Shown here: in pieces, positions 8,071 to 16,279 of the stretch
Layout: each line of letters starts with the position of its first letter
How positions within the stretch are numbered: position 1 is the first letter of the stretch
NCBI GenBank assembly: GCA_905234075.1
Contig: CAJOGI010000005.1
Coordinates: forward strand, 62,001-126,000
DNA from: an uncultured Synergistales bacterium
Lineage (GTDB): Bacteria; Synergistota; Synergistia; Synergistales; Aminobacteriaceae
DNA length: 64,000 nt
Direction: 5' to 3'
Notes under the pieces: model-generated
Databases searched by the model: none
Told to the model about the DNA's origin: nothing
What the model saw: only the letters and a program-made list of their open reading frames with translations
Position numbers and translations under genes: made by a program

Positions 8071-9653
8071 TTGAAAAACTTTTTATAAATAATATCGGCG
8101 GAATAAAGCAGGCAAGCCTCATTTTTTCGGGCGGCCTTAATGTCATTACGGGCGAGAGCGGCGCGGGCAAGAGCAGTGTCGTTCGTGCGCTGGAACTTCT
8201 CACGGGCGGACGCGGAGGAGTGAAATTTATCAGGGCCGGAGAAAATCGCGGAAGCGTCGAAGCGAAATTCACGGACACTTTAATTTCACGCGAGATTAAT
8301 AACAACGGACGCTCACGCGCAAAAATTCAGGGCGTTAATGCAGGCTTGAACGAGAGCGCAAATTTATTTAACTCTCTCGTAAAAATTCAAAGCCAGTTCG
8401 CGCAATTAGACTTGCTTGACAATGAAAAGCAGTTAGCAATGTTAGATTCATGCCTACCGGAAAAAATCAGGAACGAAATTTTTAACAGCTTCCGTGAAAT
8501 TTACGACAAGGCCAAGAGCAGTGCGGACGAGTTACGGGCAATTAAAAAACGCCGCACCGATATTGAAAGACAATACGCAAACGCAAAAGAAATTTTTGAG
8601 CTCGTTAAAATTGCCCGGCCGGAGCAGGGGCTTGAAATGAAACTCGAAAATTTATTGGCCGACATCACTCACAAAATATCAAGGCGCGAAAGAGCTAAGG
8701 AAAGCTATGACACTTTGACCGGCGGACTTTCTGAAAACGGCTTAATCGAAAAAACTGAAGCGCACTTTGAAGAACTTTATGAATTTATGAGCGATGAGGA
8801 CGTTGAAGAAATACGCAGGTCTTTTGAAAATTTATATGACGCTGTGAAAAATATTTCCGGCGCGTTCGGAGATGATGAAAGCGATTTGAACTTACGGGAA
8901 GAGACCGAAGCAAGGCTCGGAGCTTTGAGAAGATTAAAACGTCTTTGCAACATTCCCGACGAAAACGAATTATTAAATTACTGCGAGGAAATTTATAAAA
9001 ATCTCGAATGGCTCGAAAAAAGTTATAAAGAGCTGGAAATTTTGTCGGCGCGTTCGCTCGAAGAAAAGAAAAAAGCCAACGCCCTAGCTATGGAAATTAG
9101 AAAAGCCCGGCACGAAGCCGCAGAAAATTTAGAGAAAAGAGTTAATGAAATTTTGGGCGAGCTCGCAATGACGGGGATAACTTTCAAAATAAATTTTCTT
9201 GGCCTCCAAAAATTAAAGCGCGACGGAGCTGACGGAATAGAATTTATTTTTAGCGACGGCTCGCGTGAGGGACGGGTCGAAAAAATTGCGTCGGGCGGTG
9301 AATTAAGCCGCTTGCTTCTGGCGTTACAGCTCTCGCTTCCTGAAGAGTGGCTGCCTTCCACGATAGTTTTCGATGAAGTTGAAGCAGGGCTCGGAGGCCG
9401 GGCGGCTGTGCTGTCGGGTATGCAGTTGAAAAAATTATCGCGTAAGTGTCAGGTTATTCTCGTAACTCACGAGGCTTCTATAGCGGCACTCGGCGACACT
9501 CACATATTAATTCAAAGGACGGAGGGCGAAACTTTCATGAAAAATATTGAAGGCGATGAACGCGTGAAAGAGCTTGCGCGAATGTTATCGGGCTCGCCGG
9601 ACATGACAGAGGCATTAGAACACGCGAAGAAATTAATTAAGAATGAGGAATGA
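8067..9653 (+). CDS. recN: DNA repair protein RecN
   Basis: A 528-residue SMC-like ATPase for double-strand-break repair. The N-terminal head has Walker A GESGAGKSS near residue 30. A long central coiled coil follows, and the C-terminal head has the signature ASGGELSRLLLAL and Walker B STIVFDEVEAGLGG. The start is TTG 8067, overlapping the nadK stop, as expected for a coupled gene. Slightly short compared with the usual ~550 residues. Its last 17 bp overlap the convergent MerR gene. Confidence 0.93.
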   Translation: MIEKLFINNIGGIKQASLIFSGGLNVITGESGAGKSSVVRALELLTGGRGGVKFIRAGENRGSVEAKFTDTLISREINNNGRSRAKIQGVNAGLNESANLFNSLVKIQSQFAQLDLLDNEKQLAMLDSCLPEKIRNEIFNSFREIYDKAKSSADELRAIKKRRTDIERQYANAKEIFELVKIARPEQGLEMKLENLLADITHKISRRERAKESYDTLTGGLSENGLIEKTEAHFEELYEFMSDEDVEEIRRSFENLYDAVKNISGAFGDDESDLNLREETEARLGALRRLKRLCNIPDENELLNYCEEIYKNLEWLEKSYKELEILSARSLEEKKKANALAMEIRKARHEAAENLEKRVNEILGELAMTGITFKINFLGLQKLKRDGADGIEFIFSDGSREGRVEKIASGGELSRLLLALQLSLPEEWLPSTIVFDEVEAGLGGRAAVLSGMQLKKLSRKCQVILVTHEASIAALGDTHILIQRTEGETFMKNIEGDERVKELARMLSGSPDMTEALEHAKKLIKNEE

Positions 9654-10095
9654 GGCTCCAAATATGCTCGCGTGCTTTTCTAAATTTTTCGGGAATTTTT
9701 GCCTCGTCAAGATTTTTCACTGCGTCTTCAGTTCCGGCGGCGCAGGCTTGTTCGTAGTACCAGCATTTATATTCCATGACGCTTAAAATTTCCTGCATGT
9801 CTTTGAGTTCTTTTTTCAAAGTGTCCCGGCGTTTTCGGAAAATATTTAGTCTCTTATTTAATGCTTTGTCGCCCTGCGCGGTTATCTCCATAAAATTTTT
9901 AATATCTTTGATTGAAAGCCCGGATTTTTTCAGGCAAGAAATTAATTTTATTGTCCTGTAATCTTCGTCATCAAAAATTCTCACGTTATTAGCGTCGCGC
10001 TTGAGCGAGGGCAGCAGTCCCTGCTTATCGTAATATCTTAGTGTTGAGGCCGGAAGGTTTGTAATTTCCGACATTTCTTTTATAGAGTAAGGCAT
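9637..10095 (-). CDS. MerR-family transcriptional regulator
   Basis: A 152-residue regulator with the MerR winged HTH at residues 1-70 (YSIKEMSEITNLPASTLRYY then DKQGLLPS), a coiled-coil dimerisation helix, and a C-terminal part with a few cysteines (CWYYEQAC) but no recognised ligand motif. It is divergent from a class V aminotransferase gene whose promoter has the 19-bp spacer typical of MerR targets, so that gene is its likely target (inference). The effector is unknown. Confidence 0.88.
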   Translation of the reverse strand: MPYSIKEMSEITNLPASTLRYYDKQGLLPSLKRDANNVRIFDDEDYRTIKLISCLKKSGLSIKDIKNFMEITAQGDKALNKRLNIFRKRRDTLKKELKDMQEILSVMEYKCWYYEQACAAGTEDAVKNLDEAKIPEKFRKAREHIWSLIPHS

Positions 10096-10119
10096 AACAT
10101 ATTCAGCTCCGTTTATTTT

Positions 10120-10150
10120 TTGCCGTTGAAATATTCTTTAGCATTATAAT
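10120..10150 (+). promoter_or_regulatory. MerR-type promoter with 19-bp spacer
   Basis: TTGCCG (10120-10125) and TATAAT (10145-10150) are separated by 19 bp, the abnormal spacing that MerR-family activators correct by untwisting DNA. The spacer holds an imperfect dyad around ATATTC. It lies between the divergent MerR gene and the aminotransferase gene. Confidence 0.55.
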
Positions 10151-10199
10151 GATTATACTATTCTGGAGTTTTTGTCTAAGCGGAGGAAATATTATCATC

Positions 10200-11282
10200 A
10201 TGGAATTTTATAAAATCGGATTAGTTCCCGGTCCGGTAAGCGTCCCTGAAGAAATTCGCAGCATATGGAAAAATGATTTTGCAAGCCCGGACTTAGAGGA
10301 CGAATTTTTTAATTTATATCAAGAAAATCAAATATTAATCCAAAAAATTCTTCACACAAAAAACGACATCATCATAACTTCCGGCGAGGCTATGTCAATT
10401 TTATGGGCTTCGCTTAAATGCACGCTCAAGACCGGCGAAAAAATTTTAGCTGTCTCGTCAGGTTTATTCGGCGAAGGTTTTGCGGACATTGCACGGACGT
10501 TCGGAGCAGCCGCTGAAATTTGCAGCTTTGATTATGATGACGTGCCTGAACCTCAAAAAGTTTATGAACACGCAAAAAAATTTAAGCCAAAAGTTATAAC
10601 TGCTGTGCATTGCGAAACGCCTTCAGGGACAATTACGCCGTGCCTTGCTGAAATCGGGAAAATTGCTCATGAGGTCGGCGCGTTGTTTGTCGTTGATTTT
10701 GTTTCAAGCGCGGGAGGCGTTCCGCTTGACGTTGATAAATTTGAAATTGACATCGGCTTATGGGGGAGTCAAAAAGTTTTGTCGCTCACTCCGTCTCTTT
10801 CAATTTCGACAATATCTCAAAGGGCTTGGGACGTTATAGAGAGCGTTAATTACTCCGGCTATGAGGCTTACAAAGATTGGCGCAATGTTCCCGAAAAAAA
10901 ATTCACGCCTTATACTCACGACTGGCACGCAATGAAAGCTCTGAATATTTCGCTGTCAAAAATTATTAATGAGGGAATTGAAAATATTTTTGCGCGTCAT
11001 GAAAGAGCCGCGAAATTATGCCGTGATATGGGACGCAACATTGGCTTAAAACTTTTTCCAAAAGACGAAAAATTTTCTTCTCCTACTGTAACGGCGTTTT
11101 ATGTCCCGGAAAAATTCACGTGGAAAAATTTTAATGCTCTCCTGCGCGAAAAAGGCTTGGCGGTCGGCGGCAATTACGGCTTATTAGCTGAAAAAGTTTT
11201 CAGAATCGGACACATGGGCAGTCAGGCTGATAATGAACTTGTTGAAAGGGGCATGAATATAATTCGCTCGGTGTTGCTATAA
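10200..11282 (+). CDS. Class V aminotransferase (alanine-glyoxylate/serine-pyruvate type)
   Basis: A PLP-dependent small aminotransferase of about 360 residues: PGPVSVPEEI at the N-terminus, TSGEAMSILWASL, HCETPSGT, VDFVSSAGGVPLD and the PLP-lysine motif GSQKVLSL. Family members use alanine, serine, phosphonates or aspartate with glyoxylate or pyruvate; the substrate is not decided by sequence. I prefer ATG 10200 (MEFYKIGLVPGP) over the upstream in-frame start at 10149, because GGAGG at 10182-10186 and the family N-terminus fit it and 10149 lies inside the -10 box. Probably controlled by the divergent MerR protein. Confidence 0.85.
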   Translation: MEFYKIGLVPGPVSVPEEIRSIWKNDFASPDLEDEFFNLYQENQILIQKILHTKNDIIITSGEAMSILWASLKCTLKTGEKILAVSSGLFGEGFADIARTFGAAAEICSFDYDDVPEPQKVYEHAKKFKPKVITAVHCETPSGTITPCLAEIGKIAHEVGALFVVDFVSSAGGVPLDVDKFEIDIGLWGSQKVLSLTPSLSISTISQRAWDVIESVNYSGYEAYKDWRNVPEKKFTPYTHDWHAMKALNISLSKIINEGIENIFARHERAAKLCRDMGRNIGLKLFPKDEKFSSPTVTAFYVPEKFTWKNFNALLREKGLAVGGNYGLLAEKVFRIGHMGSQADNELVERGMNIIRSVLL

Positions 11283-11320
11283 TTAATAAAAATTACAGCA
11301 TTTCAAGAGGAGTGAAAAAA

Positions 11321-11395
11321 ATTAGGGATTAGGAATTATGGATTAGGGATTGAAAATTTTTTTAATTCCTGCCTCCTGCCTCCTAACTCCTAACT
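11321..11395. repeat. Inverted pair of heptamer arrays
   Basis: A forward block (11321-11350, TTAGGGA/TTAGGAA units) and a reverse block (11364-11395, TCCTAAC/CCTGCCT units) flank an AT-rich stretch and could fold as an imperfect hairpin. The element lies between the aminotransferase and the kinase. The kinase ATG at 11403 has no Shine-Dalgarno because the adjacent array is in the reverse orientation. Confidence 0.7.
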
Positions 11396-11402
11396 GAAAA
11401 AA

Positions 11403-14400
11403 ATGTCTCAGCAGCAGAATGAACAGCAACAATTTATTGAGACCATAAAGCAGTTAGGCAACAGCGCAATATTAATTCACGTACAAAAGGACGGAAAGCC
11501 CGAAGCGGTTTATATATCGCCTGAATATCTTTTAATGATGGAGGAAGATTCTCAGGAAAGTGCAACGCGCTTTAATGCTGACGGCGATTTCAGCAAAATT
11601 ATTCACCCTGACGACTGGCCGATCGTTCAATACGTTCTCGAACATCACGAAGCCCCCGATAAATCTCCGACTATTCAAATCAGAAAAATCACGGCGAAGA
11701 ATAATATTATATGGTGCAAAGTTCATTATGCTTTTATAACGATTGAGAACGAAAATTATATGTATTTAACTTTTTCAGATATAACGCTCTTCAAAAATTA
11801 CGAGGAAAAAATCAGAACGAGTTACGACTCGATAGGTCAAAATTTTTATCATCAGGATAAATTTACGCTCGGAATGTTCCGAGTAGATTTGACGCTTGAC
11901 TCTGTCGAAGAAATTCGCGGACGCGATCTCTTCAGCTCTGATAAAAGTTCTGTAATTTATTCCGAGATATTAAGCAAACGAGCCAAGAATTATATAAATT
12001 TTATAGAACGCAAAAAATTTATCGAGACCTTCAACGTTGATAACCTTCTCGATGCTTACATTAAAGGCAAAATTGCGACGAGGCAGGTCTTATTATCAAG
12101 GCGCGAGAATGGAAATATATGTTACGTTGAAATTTCCGCCGCAATGACCCGCAACCCTATAACAGGCCACGTTACGGCCTTCATAACTGAAAGAGAGTGC
12201 AATAACTCAAAAGTTTATCAGACTATAGTCGATAAAATTCTCGTCCGTCAATTTGAAATGATCGCTTATATGGCGATAGGGCGTTATCACGTTACGGCGA
12301 GTGAAGATTTACCCGAAGGAAGCATTCTGCCAAAATTTATGCACGAAACTTTTCACTCTTATATAAACGAAGAAATTATCCCGATTTTACACGGCACTGA
12401 AGAGCAGATTTATTCAATGGCTCACGCACTTGCGCCGGACTCGATAGCTTTTGGAACGCAGAAAAATTCCTTGTATGAAGTTAATATAGCCTGCGAAATT
12501 GAAGGGAAAATTTTTTACAAGCAATTTAATTTTTACGCGGTCAATCCGGGATTTTATATTATTCTTGTTGCCGATACGACACGGCTTCACAAAGAACAGC
12601 AGGAACGCAGCGAACAGTTAGAAGAGGCTCTCGAACTTGCAAGAGCGGCAATGCAGCAGGCACGCCGGGCAAATTCAGCGAAGAGTGAATTTTTAGCTAA
12701 CATGTCCCACGAAATCAGAACGCCCATTAACGCGGTCTTGGGCATGAATGAAATGATTATTCGCGAAAGCACGAGCGACAGAATTACAACTTACGCCCGA
12801 AATGTTGAGAGTGCAGGAAAAAATTTACTTTCAATTATCAATGACATTCTAGACTTCTCAAAAATTGAAGCCGGTAAAATGGAAATTGCCGAGAGTGATT
12901 ATAAATTAAGCTCCGTTTTGAACGACGTTACTAACATGATAGTTTTCAAAGCGCGTCAGAAAGATTTGAAATTTGATGTCAAAGTCGATGAAAATTTACC
13001 CGACGGATTATACGGCGATGAAGTCCGGGTGCGTCAGGTCGTTACGAACGTTTTGAACAACGCCGTAAAATATACTCATGAGGGCAGCGTTTCGCTTAAC
13101 GTTACCGGCGAAAAATTTACTGACGAAGACGGGCTTGCTCATATAAATCTCGTCTTCAAAATCAGCGACACAGGCATAGGCATAAAAGAAGAAGACCTGC
13201 CGAAATTATTTAAGAAATTTGAAAGAATTGATCTAGTTCAAAATAACACTGTCGAAGGCACCGGGCTTGGCCTTTCGATAACGCATAATTTATTAAATTT
13301 AATGAACGGTCAAATTGAAGTTGCGAGCGAGTACGGAAAAGGCTCAACGTTCATAATATATCTTCCGCAGAAAATTGTTTCAGCCGAACCAATCGGGAAC
13401 TTCCACGATAAATTTGACCGCTACGTCCACGCTATGAAGGCTTATCGGGAATCTTTCAAAGCTCCTGAAGCTCATGTTCTTGTCGTTGATGACACAGACA
13501 TGAATTTGACGGTCATCGAGGGACTTTTGAGCAAAACTGAAATTCAATTAGACACAGCCTCAAGCGGTGCTGAAGCTCTAAATCTGACAAAAGATAAAAA
13601 ATACGATTTAATTTTAATGGACCAGAGAATGCCTCAAATGGACGGCACACAGACGTTAAATCACATTCGTTCGCAGGAAGGCGGAGCAAATATTGACACG
13701 CCGGTTATATGTCTGACTGCTGACGCTGTGAGCGGAGCAAGAAATAAATATTTAGAAGAAGGCTTCACGGATTATCTTTCAAAGCCTGTTGAAAGTGCGA
13801 CACTCGAAGCAGCTCTAATAAAATATCTGCCGGGTGAAAAAATTATCGTGCAGTCGGCCTCAGAAATTGATAACGAGCCTGAAAATAAAAATAAATCCGA
13901 GCTTGAAGAATTTTATTCGCGCACAGAGGGCTTAAGTTTTTCTGAAGCGATTAAAAATTGCGCTAACGAAGAAATTTTAGCAAAAACTCTTCAGCAATTT
14001 TATAACTCAATCAATAATAATCTGCGCGATATTGAAAAATTCTTTAACGAAAGCGATATTCATAATTACACAATAAAAGTCCATGCTCTGAAAAGTTCAG
14101 CGCGTTTGATCGGAGCTTCGGAACTGTCCGCGCAGGCGGCATATCTTGAGGACTGCGGCAATAACAACGACGTTGACACGATAAAAGATTTAACGCCGGA
14201 GCTGCTGCAAAATTATCGGGCATATCTCGAAAAACTCGCGCCTTTATATAAACAGGACGAGGGAGCAGAATTAATTTCTCGTGAAAAATTATATGAAGCC
14301 TACGAAGCAATAAAAGAATTTGCTGCAATGTTCGACAGCGATTCAATAGACGGTATTATTTCAATGTTAAGAGAATATAAAATCCCGGACAACGAAGCTG

Positions 14401-14474
14401 AAAAATTTAATTTAATTGCCTCGTGTGCTGACAGCGCGGACTGGGCAGGACTTGAAGAAGCAGTTAGGAATTAG
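11403..14474 (+). CDS. Hybrid sensor histidine kinase with PAS-like, receiver and HPt domains
   Basis: A 1023-residue protein with no obvious membrane segment, probably cytoplasmic. Order: PAS-like sensing regions (about 1-400), a short coiled coil, HisKA with phospho-accepting H436 in NMSHEIRTP, HATPase with NVLNNAVKYTHEG, DTGIGIKEEDLPKLF and GTGLGLSI, a receiver with D740 in LILMDQRMPQMDG, and a C-terminal HPt with H894 in KVHALKSSARLIGA. It can therefore run a complete His-Asp-His phosphorelay internally. A receiver protein follows after 16 bp and is the likely partner. The signal is unknown. Confidence 0.93.
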   Translation: MSQQQNEQQQFIETIKQLGNSAILIHVQKDGKPEAVYISPEYLLMMEEDSQESATRFNADGDFSKIIHPDDWPIVQYVLEHHEAPDKSPTIQIRKITAKNNIIWCKVHYAFITIENENYMYLTFSDITLFKNYEEKIRTSYDSIGQNFYHQDKFTLGMFRVDLTLDSVEEIRGRDLFSSDKSSVIYSEILSKRAKNYINFIERKKFIETFNVDNLLDAYIKGKIATRQVLLSRRENGNICYVEISAAMTRNPITGHVTAFITERECNNSKVYQTIVDKILVRQFEMIAYMAIGRYHVTASEDLPEGSILPKFMHETFHSYINEEIIPILHGTEEQIYSMAHALAPDSIAFGTQKNSLYEVNIACEIEGKIFYKQFNFYAVNPGFYIILVADTTRLHKEQQERSEQLEEALELARAAMQQARRANSAKSEFLANMSHEIRTPINAVLGMNEMIIRESTSDRITTYARNVESAGKNLLSIINDILDFSKIEAGKMEIAESDYKLSSVLNDVTNMIVFKARQKDLKFDVKVDENLPDGLYGDEVRVRQVVTNVLNNAVKYTHEGSVSLNVTGEKFTDEDGLAHINLVFKISDTGIGIKEEDLPKLFKKFERIDLVQNNTVEGTGLGLSITHNLLNLMNGQIEVASEYGKGSTFIIYLPQKIVSAEPIGNFHDKFDRYVHAMKAYRESFKAPEAHVLVVDDTDMNLTVIEGLLSKTEIQLDTASSGAEALNLTKDKKYDLILMDQRMPQMDGTQTLNHIRSQEGGANIDTPVICLTADAVSGARNKYLEEGFTDYLSKPVESATLEAALIKYLPGEKIIVQSASEIDNEPENKNKSELEEFYSRTEGLSFSEAIKNCANEEILAKTLQQFYNSINNNLRDIEKFFNESDIHNYTIKVHALKSSARLIGASELSAQAAYLEDCGNNNDVDTIKDLTPELLQNYRAYLEKLAPLYKQDEGAELISREKLYEAYEAIKEFAAMFDSDSIDGIISMLREYKIPDNEAEKFNLIASCADSADWAGLEEAVRN

Positions 14475-14490
14475 GAGGTAGGAGGTAGGA
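14463..14490 (+). repeat. Heptamer array acting as ribosome-binding site
   Basis: Four TTAGGAA/TAGGAGG units fill the gap between the kinase and the receiver gene. Two copies of GGAGG lie 6-17 nt before ATG 14491, and no other Shine-Dalgarno is available. Confidence 0.7.
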
Positions 14491-15156
14491 ATGAAAGAAA
14501 AAATTTTATACATCAGCGACAGACCTTCAATGGGAGCGGACATGCTGATAAAAAATTTGAATGACACTTTTGAAATTATGCGTGTGCGCTCAAGCGATGA
14601 TGTTGATTATGAGCCTAAAATAATTCTTGTGAATATGGCAGGGCTTGAAAGTTCCGAAAAAGTCAAAAATTTCAAGGACGTTAAAATTTTTTTGCTAGGC
14701 ACTCAATTTGAAATCAATAATTCAGATATTAAGGGAGCGGAATTTTTCGTCAGGCCGTTCAACGCGAACGAGATACGCGAAAAGCTATCGGGGCTTTCAA
14801 AAAATGATGCTGAAGCTCAAAAAATTTTATTGCTCGTTGATGATGACGCTGTTATGTTAAAAACTTTGCGCGAGGGGTTAAGCACGTCTTATAAAGTTAT
14901 CCCGGCGAACGGAGGAGCAAACGCCCTAAAAATTCTTGAGAGAGCAACGCCGGATTTAATTTTGCTTGATTATGAGATGCCGGAGATGAACGGCCCGCAG
15001 GTTCTTGAAAAAATAAAAAGCAATCCGAATACTGCAAATATTCCAGTGATGTTCCTGACGGCAAAAACAGACGTGAAACTCGAAGAAAAACACATGCTGA
15101 AAACTTTGCCGCTTAAAGAAATAAAAACGATAATACAAAATTTTTTTGAGAAATAA
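14491..15156 (+). CDS. Double-receiver response regulator without output domain, second receiver shortened
   Basis: A 221-residue protein. Residues 1-105 resemble a degenerate receiver without the usual phospho-Asp context. Residues about 110-221 form a receiver with the acidic pocket VDDDA, phospho-acceptor LLDYEMPEMNG, and LTAK with the conserved Thr. The normal stretch after LTAK (the GADDYI.KP region) is shortened by about a dozen residues: the chain runs LEEKHMLKTLPLKEIK and ends, so the conserved Lys-Pro is altered to Lys-Thr. No DNA-binding domain. Probably a phosphorelay intermediate of the preceding kinase. Confidence 0.8.
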   Translation: MKEKILYISDRPSMGADMLIKNLNDTFEIMRVRSSDDVDYEPKIILVNMAGLESSEKVKNFKDVKIFLLGTQFEINNSDIKGAEFFVRPFNANEIREKLSGLSKNDAEAQKILLLVDDDAVMLKTLREGLSTSYKVIPANGGANALKILERATPDLILLDYEMPEMNGPQVLEKIKSNPNTANIPVMFLTAKTDVKLEEKHMLKTLPLKEIKTIIQNFFEK

Positions 15157-15167
15157 AAATACATGAG

Positions 15168-15203
15168 GCCGTCTGCAAGTGTTGGACGGCTTTTAATTTT
15201 TTA
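15168..15203 (+). terminator. Intrinsic terminator after the kinase-receiver operon
   Basis: GCCGTC (15168-15173) pairs with GACGGC (15185-15190) around an 11-nt loop, followed by TTTTAATTTTTT. It separates the convergent citC gene. Confidence 0.8.
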
Positions 15204-16253
15204 ATAGTGTTTTACGTTATCAGTGCTTCTAATTTTTTCTATGATGCTCTCAGCTTCCGGGCTGGTAAAAAAATTATATGTACTCTCGGGGACAAGATTT
15301 TTCATCGTTTCAAAATTTCCGTTTTTAATTGCCTGCCTTACATCTGACGCACTTATGACTTTGCCGTTTTCCTCGTCAGTTTTTCGCGGAACAATCACGC
15401 AATTTATACCGTACTCAGGAAGTTTTTCCTTCATTATTCTGTTATAAATTCCTGTAACTAAACTTTGAGGCTCTTCGCCGACATAGCGCAAATTAATTCC
15501 AAGAACTTCGGCAATTTTTACGAATACGCTTAAATCTAAATTTGCGTGGCTCTCGATAACTGCGCTGTCATCTTTTTGAAAATAACTCGGAAAAGTTGCG
15601 TTGCTTATTATATATTGACCCGTATCATGATAGATTAAATTTTTAAGGTGCGAAGTCCCATCAATGATAAGTTTTTTTCTGATTTCAAACGGCACAAGAG
15701 ACGCATCTTCGCTCACAATGAAAACATGAAGAAAATCATTTTCGCCTGCAGCCTTTTCTATCAAGTATTGATGTCCAAGCGTAAACGGATTTGCGTTGAG
15801 TACGAGCGCAGCAATTTTTTTGCCATTAGTCTTGGTTTTAGCAAGCTCCTCTAAATAATCGCTGAACCCCGTTCGGCTGTTTTCCATAAAAACTATTTGA
15901 TCTTCAATCCTGACAATTTCATAAAAACCAAGATCCCCGAAAAATTTTGCAGAATCGCATTTCGTGTACAAGAATAAGTGATAAATTTTTCTATCATATT
16001 CGTATTGGACTAAATGTGAAACGATTTCGTTCATTAGTCCTTCGCCTTGATGCTCACGACTGACGGCCATGCAGCGCAAAGTATTTCCGAAGCAGCTCCC
16101 CGTTGCAATTACATTGTAATCTTCGTCATAAACTGCGCATGTGTAGTCGAGATTTTTATCACGTCTTATTCCCTCTTTCAGCAGCAATCTTTCTACGGCG
16201 GTGTTTGCTTTTCTGTCGGACCTATAAACTTTAGAAACGGAGTATTCTGACAT
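15201..16253 (-). CDS. citC: [Citrate (pro-3S)-lyase] ligase
   Basis: A 350-residue protein with an N-terminal GNAT-like domain (about 1-125, including REHQGEGLMNEIV) and a C-terminal nucleotidyltransferase domain with LNANPFTLGHQYLIEKA (an HxGH-type motif) and ISASDVRQAI. This is the CitC architecture; the enzyme acetylates the prosthetic group of citrate lyase with ATP and acetate. No citDEF, citG or citX lies in the window, so the gene is an orphan here. Relatives of this family may activate other acyl-carrier lyases. It sits downstream of the CapD-like gene with a short gap. Confidence 0.85.
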   Translation of the reverse strand: MSEYSVSKVYRSDRKANTAVERLLLKEGIRRDKNLDYTCAVYDEDYNVIATGSCFGNTLRCMAVSREHQGEGLMNEIVSHLVQYEYDRKIYHLFLYTKCDSAKFFGDLGFYEIVRIEDQIVFMENSRTGFSDYLEELAKTKTNGKKIAALVLNANPFTLGHQYLIEKAAGENDFLHVFIVSEDASLVPFEIRKKLIIDGTSHLKNLIYHDTGQYIISNATFPSYFQKDDSAVIESHANLDLSVFVKIAEVLGINLRYVGEEPQSLVTGIYNRIMKEKLPEYGINCVIVPRKTDEENGKVISASDVRQAIKNGNFETMKNLVPESTYNFFTSPEAESIIEKIRSTDNVKHY

Positions 16254-16279
16254 TATGCTATCCTTAAAAAGATTGGATT

